64,000 nucleotides of DNA from Onthophagus taurus (GCF_036711975.1 NC_091967.1:6200001-6264000); one strand, 5' to 3'; positions 24,200-37,082 are shown, numbered from the stretch's first letter. Numbers and translations: made by a program. The notes: generated by a model from the letters alone, not told the origin.

Positions 24200-27100
24200 A
24201 AACTGTTGTGTTTATAGAACTTAGATGGAAATAAAAACATAAACTGATAACACCAATAATTTTAGAGCCGATTTTAACACTTAATCTATTCCAATAAATT
24301 GAAGATTGAAAGAACGTTTTTGTAGATTTCAATTTATTTTTGTTAATGAAGTACTGCCATTAATTTAGATAAATGTTAATAATTAATTTATTGGAAAAGA
24401 TTAACTGTTTATTTAAAAAAAAGCCATGGAAAAAACATACTCCTCTCGCCCGTTCTGATATATAATTATCTCTGACTATTTAAATTACACCGACGCATGG
24501 GCTTCTCATAAATGTCTTCCATTCGTAACGCGACATATAATGTGCTGGTAAATAGAAACCCACACAACAATGAAAATAAAAAGAACAAATTTCCATGGAC
24601 TTATTTACTAGAAATGTCGAAAGAAGATAAAAAAAAAAAACAATCAAGTGAACATGACTGTGTAAAATCATCTTAAGCTGTAATAATATAATTCAAAAGA
24701 AAAAGTAATATGTAACTAAATAAAATAAATAAAATAGATTCAGCGATATTGTTATGTAAATATCGACGATAATAGCCTTTTTACATTTTTTGTACCTACT
24801 GATACGTAGAAACCCAATGTGATCTCTATTGAGCGATCATTAAAATAAAAAGGAATAAACTAAAAATAATAATTTTGGTTCAACTTATTTTAATGATCAT
24901 TATTAATTATTATGCGTTAAGTTATCCATTTCATCTTTTCTTTTATAGATTAAAATAATTCTCTCGTGTCATTTTCACATTAAATTTAAATCTTAAGACG
25001 TTAAATACAAAGTTAATAATAATAAACCGTGTATCTGATGTTTTATATCCACTTGAGTACTCGGTTATAAGGATTTTAGTGCACTAGACGAAAATATTCG
25101 GTATTTGGTGGATATACATAATTGTGATGCATTCATATAAATAATATATTGATAATACCGAGAACAATAATAATTAGAACAATATCGCAGAGTATTATTT
25201 TTACACGGGGCAATAAATAAACAAATATTCGAAATGGAAGCCAAACAGCTGGAATATTTTTGTCTCGTAAATTTGTATAGTATCTAACATAAATTGTTGT
25301 GCCTATAAAAAGCGAATCATAAAGGTAGAATAGGCGAAATTAAATTTGTAGGATGGATGTTAAGAAAAAAGATTGGTTATTATGTTATAGAATATTCTTA
25401 TTGTAGATATTAATAATAAAAATCATTCAAAATTTCTAAATTAATACAAAAACATCGCACAATATTAAACATTTTTAAAGCCTCATTTTATCACGAGCAA
25501 TACTCAAAATTTATTCAAAAATCTTTGTGATAATTATAATTGTCAAAACGACTTAGGCCTAATACCATTAATACGAATCTAAAAATTGTTATTAAACATA
25601 TCATCTAATTATTTTTTAATCGCTTATAAAGCAATACTTAAACAACAAACACAAGCAATATTTAACTTGTTAAATCCGAAAAAAAATATTGTGCGATGTT
25701 TTCTTTTTTGTACTATAATAATTAACCGTTACGACGACAACTATGTGAAATTTTAACTTATGTATAGCAATATATTGATGTTCTAGTTGATGTGTGCATC
25801 TTTGGGATATCTTTAAAAATGCGTTCAATATTATAACTTTTAAAATGCAAAATTTCTTGTAGCACATAATTTCTTCGATCGTTTTCCTTAAACATATTTC
25901 GATTCTCGAGAAATAAACCATCGTACGGCGCTCGTTAAGTTTTAATCTTAGTTGAACCCAAGGTTTGTGAAGTAGATTTTATATAGTTACAAAGAAGAAT
26001 ATTTTCGTGAAACCAGTAGAACCTAGATTTTGTACCTCTTACGATAAAAATAAGAAAAAAATCAAATAAAACGAGTAATTGTTAAAAACATGGTATGAAC
26101 TTAGCGTGTAAACAAGTCGATGTAATTTAAGGACGAAAAGTTTCTATAATATTTGTGTGGTTTTATGTACGGTGATTGAATATATGATACTAAGCAATTA
26201 TATCTGATAATCTGTTTAAAGTTGTTTGTATTTTCTTATGCAATGAATAGTATAAAAAATCCCGTAGTAAATATTATTTTGTTTTGATGCAAAATTATTA
26301 ATTAAAACAATCTAGTAATTTCAAAATAAAATTTTTTTTACATATTATGTTTGTGCAAATTGTTTTGAACATTTAATAGTTTGAAAATATCACTCGAATA
26401 TGTTATGAGAAGAGTCGGAGTTGAATTAACCGCAACCTTGAAGTAAACAAGTCCGTTCAAATGGGATATGCATATGACAAGGAAACCTTGAAAGTGCTTG
26501 AAGAGAGGTTGGACTAAGGATCAACGAAGACAAAACTAAAACCCTGATTTAGAGTAAGAGATGGAGATATCATGTTGGGCAGAGTATAACAATTGGAAAC
26601 TATCATTTCGAAGTAGTGGACAACTTTAGCTACCTAGGCAGCAATGTAAACACAGAAATCATGAGATTCTGAAACATCCACAACCAGATGAAGATATAGT
26701 GAAGGATACGACACAACAATCAACTACATGAGCATACAAAGAGCCCCCTTCACAACACACATAAAATAAATGCAGCTCCACTGGGCGGGATAGTACAACG
26801 CATGCTAGAGACACAGGCAGCAACCGAAAGTGTTTTTATACGCATGGCTGGTAGACCAAGAATAAGATGGGAATTCAACGTGACCATAGATGCTCAGGAG
26901 ATTCTCGGGATGAGAAGCTTGAAGAGAGTGGCCGAAGAGCGAGGCGCTTGAAGAGAAGGCATCAAGGAGACCAAGGTTCGATTTGGGCTGTAGCGCCAGA
27001 AGAATTATATTTATCAGAGATAGAGCGGAAGATTTCAGTGGCAGCTGATAATGTGTAATCTTTTTATTCTCTTGCTTTGAATTAAGATATGCGATCTTAT

Positions 27101-28200
27101 GTGTTTTTGAACTTCTATGAAGATTATTGCGTTAAAGAATGTGAGCTGCGCAGGTATCTATGGAAAATGTTCAAAATGTGACCAGTGTTGTAGTGGAATC
27201 AATGTTCGTTTTTTTTTAACAAATTTTGTGTTATAAGTAGTTGCCATGGTTTCAGGCATACGCTGTATAGTAAGCCAACCTCACTTGAGTTTATCCAGTA
27301 TATTGCGTTTTATTTAATTATAATTGATACTTCAAGCAAACCTAGAACATCTTGAGGTTGCCTAAAGTCCACAAGTTCATTGCTGACGTTTTATTCGTTC
27401 TATGCATAAAATGTCTGGAGGTCTTATTTTTGCACAATTACAAAAAGTTGCTCGGTATATACTTTGTATGTCCGAGAAAGTAGAAACTTTTAGAACACGA
27501 TATTAGAAACAAATATTTATTTCCAATACACAACGTTTTCTCGTGATGTTTAATATTAATTTATTTAGAGTTTTACAGTATTTATCTGCATGTGGCATTT
27601 TAAATGTTAAATTAGCAAGTTTTATTTCATGTATATGCAGTAGCATTACGATTTATAAGTAGAGAGGAAATATAGGATTTTCGATCCAAAAATGAAGATA
27701 TATTTGGATTTATGTGTTGTAAAAAAATTATCATTTTTTGTGGTATTAATTTAAAGTAATTGTATGAAAGAGGTGATTCTTTGACATAAATTTAGGTAAT
27801 ACTTTTCTTAATGGAATTCATAAGTCAACGCAATTAATAATCTGTTTTATTATTTAAATTATGCTCGCATATCCACAAGATAAATTATGAACCTATATAA
27901 CTATAGTTATAGTTGCCAAGTAATAAAACACTTAAATTTATTATTTAATTTTTATTATATTGAACAAAGATTTTGTTGTTACTCTAAGTAGTAATAAAAA
28001 AACATATATATCAAGGTTACTTCCGGTACAAAAATGTTATTAAAAAATTTTCATTGAACGTGTTGATACTTATCAATTTCAAACAAAGTGACAATTTATA
28101 AGCATATCTATCTAAGGTATACTAATTCGTACTAATTGAGTGAATTGATCTTGTTTTGTTCTTTAGAAAAGTTTCGCTCCCTCCACTTTACTTTGCATAC
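24200..28200. other. Intergenic region, AT-rich
   Basis: Between alpha-catulin and the arylsulfatase. Very AT-rich, with many short A/T runs. Apart from the LINE remnant near 26.4-27.0 kb I see no coding exon, RNA gene or structured repeat. Confidence 0.6.
26440..27015 (+). mobile_element. Decayed RTE-like LINE, 3' part
   Basis: Plus-strand frames, with several breaks, give GLRINEDKTKTL, then HFEVVDNFSYLGSNVNTE, then an LHWAG/LRWAGH-like block near 26775 and an EE-rich C-terminus. This order (GLxINxxKTK, FxYLGS, LxWAGHVxRM) is that of the end of RTE/CR1-type reverse transcriptases. Multiple stops show it is inactive. Confidence 0.65.
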
Positions 28201-28222
28201 ACTGTGAGAGCTGAGATAGTTC

Positions 28223-28230
28223 TATAAAAG
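28223..28230 (+). promoter_or_regulatory. TATA box of the arylsulfatase gene
   Basis: TATAAAAG lies 92 bp upstream of the ATG at 28315. Transcription would be expected to start about 25-30 bp further on, giving a 5' UTR of roughly 60 nt. Confidence 0.5.
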
Positions 28231-28314
28231 ATTTCTGCAGAATCTTTAAAAGTTAGAGTTCGTTTGAACTTGGGGTACTAACAACTTCTTAACCAGCTTT
28301 GAAGATTCTTTACA

Positions 28315-31300
28315 ATGTGGTTAAGATTGTTTTGTGTGATATGTTTATCTACATACGTTTCCACGCAATCCACCAAACCCAACATCGTTGTGATTCTTGC
28401 CGATGACATGGTAGGTTTTTGACTTTCTTTATTTAATGAAATAAATTAATTTCATAATTAACGAAATTGTCATCCATTATTATTTAATTTTAAACTTAAC
28501 AGTTCACTTTATATATTTTTTTTTCAATCATGAAAAGACTTAATTATCATTATAATCCTAATTAGCATATTCACCGATTTAATTAATTCAATGTGTAATA
28601 ACTAGTAATATAATGATTATGAATTCCATTTACTTTATTACAATAATTTTTCTCCGTTTTTCATTTACACCTAGAAAAACGTTTCTATAAATAATCTTAT
28701 TCCCTTAAGTGATTTTGCCATTTTTCTCTTATTTTTGAAACAGATTCAAGGACGAATTAAGATGCAAAATAATATATTAACGAACGAAAATTTACATTAA
28801 TGAGCCTAATGGCGCAATGAGACATCATAAAAATGAGATCATTAAAATTTCCAATTCGATTAGAGATGGTAATTAACATTATAAAGCACCGTAGGTAATT
28901 TTTTAAGTTGTAATATATTTTTTTCTTTGTAAATAAAGTTGTTTTTAACGTTTATCTTTTCGTAAGAAATTGGCAGATACGTCAATAAAAGTTTTTTTAG
29001 TCACCTTGAAACAATCCAAAGACACAATTTGGTATAAATATATCTAAGAAAATTGACTTTATGTAATTTAATTTAATAGGAAAACCCATTTACATTTACA
29101 TAAATGTAAAACAACAACACATTTATAAATAATTTTTCTACAATTTTTAATATATTTGTTTAAGGGTTGGGATGATATCGGTTTTCACGGAAATAATGAA
29201 ATTCCAACTCCGAACATTGACGCTTTAGCTTACAATGGTGTAATTCTGAATAGTCATTACACTCAAGCTTTGTGTACTCCTTCCAGATCGGCGTTTTTGA
29301 CCGGAAAATATCCCATTCACCTCGGTAAGTTTTTACTTTAAAATATCATGTGAATTGTCTGTCGCATGTACTATATCTAATGAAGGTCAGGGATTATTTT
29401 TTTTTAAATTTTTTTACTTGAGAAAAGTAGTCATACATAAAGAAGTGGTAAAATTTAAATTTAAACAGAGCCGCTTAACGACATTGAACAAATCCCGGAT
29501 AGAAATTATAATCGGTACACACCTACAAATTACTTTAACAAAATTAATAAGAATTAAAAAAGAATAATATTTATTCTGCTAATATAATAGGCACTTTACC
29601 TCCATAAATATGTAAAATGATTATTTAAAAAAATTGACACGCATACAACATGATAAAATCTACATAATAATTATATGTGGTAATTGCACAAAAACGTAAC
29701 AATAAGTTCTTTACAGGTATGCAGCATTTGGTTATCCTTGAACCCGAACCATGGGGCTTACCATTGAATGAAACCTTGTTACCCGAGCACTTAAAAAGAA
29801 ACGGGTACAAAACCCACGCTGTTGGAAAATGGCATTTGGGTTTCCACAAGAAAGAATTTACACCAACCTATCGAGGTTTTGACACGCATTACGGATATTG
29901 GCAGGGATTTCACGATTATTACGAACACACGATTAGAGCCACCGTAAGTTCACCTTGTTCTTTTTATTCTTCATTAGTTAGAAAGTACGCAGAAATTATT
30001 AATTTGTTGCCATTAAGATAATGTGTACATTGTAAATATTTTTTAAATAAGAATCACGTTTCTGTTATTTACAAACCCAAATTGAATCAAACTTGTTATT
30101 AATGCAATATTGAAGTTCTCAGCTAAAGATTTAGTTTATTTAAGACTAACCACTGTTTGTCGCACGATTTCTTTGTCGCGAAAATAAAGCACACACACAG
30201 AAAAAATCGTTATTCCAAGCGCGTGTTCCAATTCAAAACAAGGCGCTTTATTTTTGCGACAAAAAAGTCGTGCGTCAGAAAGTTGTAGTGTTTTCATTGA
30301 TAATTCAGTAATTACTATGTATATAGGGAATTTCACTTAAGATGCGATATACAAAAATATATTTCGATAGAAAGTAGGGCTTTGTCCCTTATAAAATACA
30401 ACATGTCAATATAATTTAAGACTACAGTGAACTCATTCTGTCTGTTATAGCTCAATAAAAATATACAATACTCTAGTGCTGAATAACAAATAAAACTAGA
30501 CTAACACTCATACTAGAACTAACACTAGACCTACTACTAGACCTCTGTTTTCAACGTTTCTACACGAACCCCACTTTCTTTAATTAATTCGATAATTCTT
30601 TTTTGATTTTTTTGTGGTTCCCCTCGTTACTTACTTCATTATCTAGGTATCGTTTTCATGGCGACTGATTTGTTTTGGGTTTTCCGCTGCGGTCACCTCA
30701 ACTACCTACTTCTTTCCTTTCTTTTTTATACATATATGAACAAATATGTTTTTTTTTAATATAGTCAAATTTATTCACTCCCCCGATTACTCGGGATTTC
30801 CCGAGTATTCGAGTTTTATCACGTTTATAACCAAGCACCTATTCAATCAATTTAATGCAATTTAATTTTGCATACATTTTCAGCTATAAAATATAACTAA
30901 CATATATTACTAAATACATTATTTTATTTTTTAGTATTCTAATGAAACAGGATACGATATGCGTCGAAATATGAGTGTTGATTGGGATGCTAAAGGAAAA
31001 TATTCAACAACTTTGTTTACAGAAGAAGCCGTCAAAATAATTAAAGAACATGACACAACAGATCCTCTTTTCATGTATTTCGCTCATTTGGCTCCACACG
31101 CAGCTAACGATTGGGAACCTTTGCAAGCTCCCGATGAAGAAATTGCAAAGTTTTCATACATTGAAAATCCAAATCGACGAATTTACGCAGGTTTGAATTG
31201 TTTTTTTGAGGCGTTATATAAGTTCGAATTAGAGAAATGGCCGAGAACAATATCCGAGCACCATCACCAAATCTTCGCACTTTCACAAAAGTAGTCTTGG

Positions 31301-32888
31301 GCTGGGCTAATAAACACATGTCATTCGAAATAAATGTTAATGTGTGCTTTCACTTTTTTGAAACACGTTCCATGGTCATTCTTGAAACGAAGGAATAAAA
31401 ATCGAGAGAAATTTATTCCATAATTGGACTTTTCTCCTAAAAGACTAGAATTATTATGTTATTTTTATTTCTTATAGCTATGGTATCTGAAATGGACAAA
31501 AGTGTAGGTGAAGTTGTTACTGCCCTAAGAAAAAAACGAATGCTCGAAAACACAATTATCCTCTTTATGTCTGATAATGGAGGTGCAACAATCGGAATAC
31601 ATTCTAATACAGGCTCAAATTATCCATTACGAGGAGTATGGAGGCAATTAATGTTTAAAACTTAGTATGTTTAATTTAATTTATTTTTTTAGATGAAAAA
31701 TTCTCCATTTGAAGGGGCTATGAGATGCTTAGCTGCCATTTGGAGTCCTTTAATTAAACAACCTAAACGCGTTATGAACGATTTGATCCATATTTCCGAT
31801 TGGTTACCTACGTTTTATTCTGCTATAGGTGAGTATTGATTTAAAATGATGTAATTTAAGATTTTGTTACCACAGAATTTCTGCCTATAACCTTCTTACA
31901 ATAATTTTCATTTTTCTAACCGATAATTAGGAAACTAAACGAACTGTACAATCTATTTCAATGTCATTGGGTATTGCTTTAATAATTTTGAACTAAATTA
32001 TCATTACGTAGTAATTATAATTTTTATTTTTCGTGAAGGTTTAAATCAAACAGAACTCGGTGTGATTGATGGTGTCGATATGTGGGATGCTATTTCTGAT
32101 GGGAAAGAAGGAAAAAGGTCGGAAGTACTTTACAATATTGATGATGTATGGAAATACGGCGCAATCCGAAAAGGTCCGTGGAAATATCTTTATGGATCAG
32201 TATCAAAAAAAGATTCTTGGTATGGTGCACCTGTAAATTCCAGTTATTACAATACCTACAGCATTGAAGATGTAATGAATTCTAAGGCTGGTGTTTCAAT
32301 TTCTGGTACTTTCACACATCAGCAAATACACGAAAATATATTTGGGAAATTATTAGGAAAGGAAGAAGCTTTAGAGTTACGAAAAAATGCGACTTTGAAT
32401 TGTACCCATAAAAAGGTAAATTATTTCAACAAAAATCAAACAAACTTTATAAACAAAATTGTTAATTATAGGGAAATGTTTGTAATCCGTCAAAATCACC
32501 TTGTTTATTCAACTTGGATATAGATCCCTGCGAAACTAACAACTTAATTAAAGAAAACCCCAAAATCGCCAATGAACTATTAAAATCTCTTGAGCAATAT
32601 CGAAAAACCGCTTTACCTCTCATAAATATTCCCAGAGATCCAAACGCGGATCCAGCTTTATACAATGGCACCTGGGTGAACTGGAAAGATTACGTCGACG
32701 TTACTATCATTAAAAAAGAAGTCACTTTTAACGAATTATCTCCTTTAGCGCTAGTATTCATCGTGGCTTCTTGCATCCTAGTTATTATTGCCATTGCGAT
32801 ATTAGTGATCATATCGTTGACACGTGACCGACGAGATCGAAAAGGAAAATATCACGATGTGCAAACTTCTTTGAATGGTACAGATTAG
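28315..32888 (+). CDS. Arylsulfatase B-like sulfatase with C-terminal membrane anchor
   Basis: Hydrolyses sulfate esters; the family acts on sulfated glycosaminoglycans in lysosomes or outside the cell. Eight exons: 28315-28410, 29165-29324, 29717-29943, 30935-31190, 31478-31635, 31693-31828, 32039-32415, 32472-32888; 608 aa plus TAG. A signal peptide covers residues 1 to about 17. Active site: D30 and D31 (LADDMGWDD) for Ca2+; the C-x-P-S-R signature CTPSR with C69 to become formylglycine; K123 and H125 in GKWHLG; H216 in AHLAPH; D279 and N280 in SDNGG; K301 in MKNSPFEG. All key residues are present. HISDWLPT is typical of arylsulfatase B-like proteins. The C-terminus adds a hydrophobic segment at about 561-586 followed by [10 protein letters not shown], so the enzyme is probably a type I membrane protein; human ARSB (533 aa) is soluble. 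Exact substrate cannot be told. Confidence 0.93.
30161..30274. repeat. Short inverted-repeat element in arylsulfatase intron 3
   Basis: Arms 30161-30190 and 30245-30274 are reverse complements at 27 of 30 positions (CGCACGA...AAAATAAAGC), separated by 54 bp. Looks like a small MITE-like or foldback insertion with no coding capacity. Weaker complementarity continues outwards. Confidence 0.7.
30470..30545. repeat. CTAGAACTAACAC-type repeat patch
   Basis: Repeated ACTAGA/CTAACACTAGA units, the same motif family that flanks the hairpin element at 6.3-6.6 kb. It lies in arylsulfatase intron 3 and is probably a degraded relative of that element. Confidence 0.5.
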
Positions 32889-33003
32889 GAACTTGAATGG
32901 AAAATTATGATAAGATAATTGGTGTACCAAAGATTGCGATGCAAAAATGAAACGAAAAAATTTGATTGTTTAACAGTATTATTTAGATAATACAAGTAAT
33001 ACG

Positions 33004-33009
33004 AATAAA
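33004..33009 (+). terminator. Polyadenylation signal of the arylsulfatase gene
   Basis: AATAAA lies 116 bp after the TAG at 32886-32888. Further AATAAA copies follow near 33048, inside the short gap to the convergent IFT20 gene. Confidence 0.5.
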
Positions 33010-33169
33010 GTTGTTTTGAACTTAATGTAATTAAAAAAATATACTGAATAAATTTAATAAAAGAAGTAAAATGTTAATTATATTCAAATTTTCGTCTATC
33101 ATGAAAGTAAGAACTCTGTACGTGAGACAGATTATACCTAGATATAGTCAAATATAATATTAATTATAC

Positions 33170-33863
33170 CTATGTATGCGTCAATCTAGATATTATTTCA
33201 GCCTGTTCCATTTCAGTTTTTTGTAAAGAATTAAGAAAAATTTTCAATCTTTCAAATTCCATTGATTTCTCACCAATTAAAGCCTAGAAAAGATAAAAAT
33301 GTATCATAATACTTAAATTTCACTAACTTATGATAAATTTAAGCTTAGTCGGCTTAAAATTATAGCAACTAGTTGCGCCATCTATCGCTGACACATAAAA
33401 TCACCATAAAAATTACCACACATGCAGAAATCTGTCATATAATTTAATCATGTAGCAATTTTATGAAACCAAAAAAATTACGACTTTAAATCATAAATAA
33501 ATAAAGTAACAAAAAGGATATTAATCTGATTTCATACTTGTAATTGTTGTTGATTTGTTTCTTTATGTTTCTCCATCGTTTGTAATACATTTCTAGCTCC
33601 TATTGCATTAATTTTTTGTTTATCAACTTCTTCTCCTAGCTTTTCCACCAATGATATAAATCCATTAGATAACTTTTGAAACTCATCGATTTCTAAGAGA
33701 AAAATTTCAGTATGTGTTAAAAAATTAAATGAAACTTACTTTCCACATAAGCTCTGCATTCATCCTTTAAATCATTAGTTTCTTTTGCAACATTAGGATC
33801 TAAAATTCTCACTTTATCCACTTCATCGAAATATATCCCGACTTTTTTAAGCGGTTCAGACAT
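33170..33863 (-). CDS. IFT20: Intraflagellar transport protein 20 (IFT20)
   Basis: A small IFT-B subunit that links Golgi vesicles to ciliary trafficking; in insects it should be needed in ciliated sensory neurons and possibly sperm. Three minus-strand exons: 33863-33740, 33692-33538, 33283-33170; 130 aa, against 132 in human. Segments that identify it: YFDEVDKVRILDPNVAKETN (family FDELNKLRVLDPEV), LKDECRAYVEKIDEFQKL (family LKEECKDFVDKIGQFQK), INAIGARNVLQTMEKHKE (family MKAIGARNLLKSI) and NQQQLQALIGEKSMEFERLK. The C-terminal half is predicted coiled coil, which in the family binds IFT54. The first ATG in this frame is at 33863; the frame is open further upstream but contains no ATG. Convergent with the arylsulfatase gene and head to head with the Cosmc-like gene. 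Confidence 0.96.
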
Positions 33864-33920
33864 CGTCAACACTTTTATCGTTATTTCTTCTATTGCTTTT
33901 GTATTCAAAATACAGAATAC

Positions 33921-33934
33921 GTTACCATGGAAAC
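33921..33934 (-). promoter_or_regulatory. RFX X-box-like site in the IFT20 promoter
   Basis: GTTACCATGGAAAC is an imperfect palindrome matching the RFX X-box pattern (GTxxCC, AT, GGxAAC half-sites). It lies 58 bp upstream of the IFT20 ATG, the usual position for X-boxes that drive ciliary genes through RFX factors. Because the next gene starts at 34070 on the plus strand, the site sits within a shared 206-bp promoter region. Confidence 0.7.
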
Positions 33935-34069
33935 GCACAGCTGTTTTTCTGTCTCATAATATATAGCCATCTTTGTCGCTTATGTATTTAATGGAGTTTA
34001 ATTGAGGTTAGGTGAAAGAGGTAAAGTTTGAGGTTAGGAATGTGAAATCAATTACATAGTCTTCCAAAA

Positions 34070-37012
34070 ATGTATCATTTTTTCGCCAGAATTTTATTTG
34101 TAGTAGGAGTAATTTTAGGTAACTCATCGATTTTAGTTCCATTATAAAGTTTATTCATCTTTATATACATTTTTTAGGAATGTTTTTGGCTACGATAACT
34201 GTGATATTAACGAACAAATATCAAACTCCGTCCAAAATTTCGGAATTAACTAAATTTCCCAACAATTTCAATTATAATAAGTGGTTGTTAAATAATGGTA
34301 TGCAAACAGAAAAGGTTCAAATGGATGCAATACGTTATAAAAATCATAATTATTTATTAGAAAGTGAATTTTTATATGATAAAGTTAAAGTGCTCTGTAT
34401 TATATTAGTTAGAAATATGAGAAATGCTGAAGCTGCAAAAGCTACATGGGCTCAAAGTTGTAACGATGTGAAATTAATTAATTTAAAAGTAGATAAAAAG
34501 AAAATCTTAATTTCGATGAAGAAAAATAAACAAAGTTCTACATGGAGATTGCTTTGTAACAATTTATTGAACGTTTCGAATACTTTTGATTGGATTTTTG
34601 TTGTAAATGATAATACATTTGGGATTGTGGAAAATTTAAGATTGTTGGTTGCTCCGTTAGATAAATTAAAAGGTTACTATTTGGGTCATGCTGTTAATTT
34701 TTGGGGTTTAAATTATAATATTGGATTGGCTGGTTATGCTATTAATAATGCAACATTGAATGCCTTAAAAAATAAGTTGTTAAAGAATAATGATTCTTGT
34801 ACAACAGAAATAACTTTTATGAACAAAGAAGATTTTTACTTAGGTAAAATCTTATCTTCATTAAACATATTTCCCGAGGATACAAGAGACTCATTAGGAT
34901 TAACTACATTCCATTCATATAATTTGCAACAAGAATTTTTTGTGGATTTGAATTATTATAAAACAAGTATTTATCCAGTAGAATGTTGCAGTTCTGAGTC
35001 AATAACATTCCAAGTAAGTATGGTAAATACTATATTATGTTGTTTTGCTTTTTAATTTTAAATTTGGACAGTAATGAATTAATAAGCCTCTGGAGGATTT
35101 ATATTATTGTATGTTCATAGGATTATATTAAAGGTACATATTTGACATGATAACAAACCGTATTTTTTGTGTACTGTATTATCCATGTTGTAAAGAAAGC
35201 CAAATATTGTAGAATAAATTACAATTTACTTTAGTTAATACTGCTTTACAAAGAATAGATTAAGAGAGTAAAGTTTGTGCAATTATATAAATGTTATAAG
35301 AGGATTTGTTAAAATTTGTTTAGATATCTTATAATACATCTGTCCTAGTCTTCATTTTGGTATTATTTAAAATGGTTATCAATTTTTTTTATATCTAACT
35401 TCTTCATTGAATATTTAAATTCTGAGGGTAATGGTTCTTTCAGTTTTCAAAGCGACATCTTATCTCTCATGTTATATATAGAACAGATCCAACTATCCAT
35501 AGTTATATCCGTGCTCGCGCTTCGTTTGGGATCAAATATTTCCCTTCTGGTTGTACGTTAAGAGCTTTTCTTAATTTTCTTTACCGGAACATTTCTTCGA
35601 TGCTGCGACTCTCTAAACAGTAAAGTCGTGATTACGCTTGGCTTATAGTTCACTGCCTTACGTCTGATAGTCTGTGGACGTTTTCATGAGAATTGTGTCA
35701 GAAGATGAGTCTTCTTCTCTTGGATTAGCACATATTGAAGACTGCGTCTCATCTGCTGTATGGGACACAGCTGAAGAAGCAAAGCTTCATCAGGAATAAC
35801 GTGAGGGTCGAACGGATAGATCCCTGAAGCCACTCTGTATATAATTTACTGTCAAAGTTCTTATCCACACCCTAATGAAAACTACTCTGATATCATTCTT
35901 CCTTAAATTCCCAAATCATTACGTTATCGAGAAAATGTCATTTCATCTCTAAATATGTGATCTACATGATTTTACTCCGAAAATTGCCGTTTGTGGTTCA
36001 TGACATCATCCACAATTTCAAATACGCAGACAGTTTTGCTTTTATAAGTTTCACATTTTAAGAATTTTCGAAAGTCTTTAACAATACTTTGTGGTTGAAA
36101 GAAAAATTTGAATTTATTTGTTCAGCGGTGACCTCACATATCACTTAAAGGTTATACTCAATCTATCCATGTCGTTGCGAAAATCGGAAATTGTGGGGAA
36201 AGATATTTTGCTATGACCGAAATTTATACGAACTTCAGTAAAACACAGAGTTGTTAAATCTAAAAGATAGATTTACTGGAAAAAAAGTTTCGTATGAACT
36301 TTACAGGTAAAAAGCAAAACTGGAACCTGCGTTAAAAACAATAAATACTAAAAGTATTAATTACTTCTCCTTCTTAGTATTTTTTTGTTTGTAAAAGGCA
36401 AACAAACTCAGGTAACTAAATAGTTATTTATGTACCAAATCCAAAAAATATTGCTTTTAGCACCAGCCTAAAGGTTTAATAATAATTATGAAATACCTGT
36501 AGCCCTGCCAGCTTAATTATAAAATCTTAAAACCGGCATTACAGCGAACGAGTTGTGTCTTAAGCCGGCAATAAAATTTCAGTCGTAAATAAGAATAGAT
36601 TAGACATAGGGTCATTAAGCAAATATTTAGATTGATAAATAAACAGATTTATTTATATTCAGAAATTAATGGTAATTTTATCTTCCAGGCAATAGAGGCA
36701 GATAAAATGTATATGTATCACTATTTAATATATCGCTTGCAAGTATTTACGGCCGGTCATTTAGGAAACAAAACACCATCAACTAACGTTCCAAAAGATA
36801 AGGTAATTAAGAATAGACTAAAAATATATATTTTTAAATAAATTAATGTTTTTTGTTTTAATCTACAGGTATGGAAAACGTTTTTAAAAGAACGTGGAAT
36901 CCCAGCTGATAATGTATCAGCGCAACAGTATTATAAAATTTGGGAGGATATTGTTCATGATCCATCGGAATTTGTAAAAGAAATGCGTCAATTAAAGTAC
37001 GACTACAAGTAA
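34070..37012 (+). CDS. C1GALT1C1 (Cosmc)-like GT31-family protein
   Basis: Probably the ER chaperone of core 1 beta-3-galactosyltransferase, needed for mucin-type O-glycans, or a related inactive GT31 protein. Exons 34070-34118, 34178-35013, 36689-36802, 36869-37012; 380 aa. The N-terminal MYHFFARILFVVGVILGMFL is a signal anchor (type II membrane protein). VKVLCIILVRNMRNAEAAKA with ATW then C matches Cosmc VYCIILVKP...ETWTKHC; FDWIFVVNDNTFGIVENLR takes the place of the catalytic DxD region of the enzyme and has NDN instead of DDD; VECCSSESITFQ matches Cosmc GCCSDMAVTF; MYHYLIYRLQVF matches MMYGVYRLRAF. Lack of the acidic DxD motif argues for a chaperone. Compared with human Cosmc (318 aa), the last exon adds about 47 residues. 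An inactive C1GALT1 paralogue remains possible. Confidence 0.8.
35440..35850. repeat. Possible dispersed repeat in intron 2 of the Cosmc-like gene
   Basis: A stretch of more balanced base composition inside a 1.7-kb AT-rich intron, different in texture from its flanks. It has no open frame of note. I suspect an inserted retroelement piece but cannot name the family. Confidence 0.25.
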
Positions 37013-37082
37013 ATTGTGATCTGCGGTTGTTATTTTTTATCTTTACGTTTAGACCAATTATTTTTACAGGTTATTTTGTTAT

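Noticed and set aside
33717..33938. A longer N-terminus for IFT20 starting near 33938
   Set aside because: That frame starts at GTG, overlaps the X-box and has no homology upstream of the ATG at 33863; the protein from 33863 has the family length.
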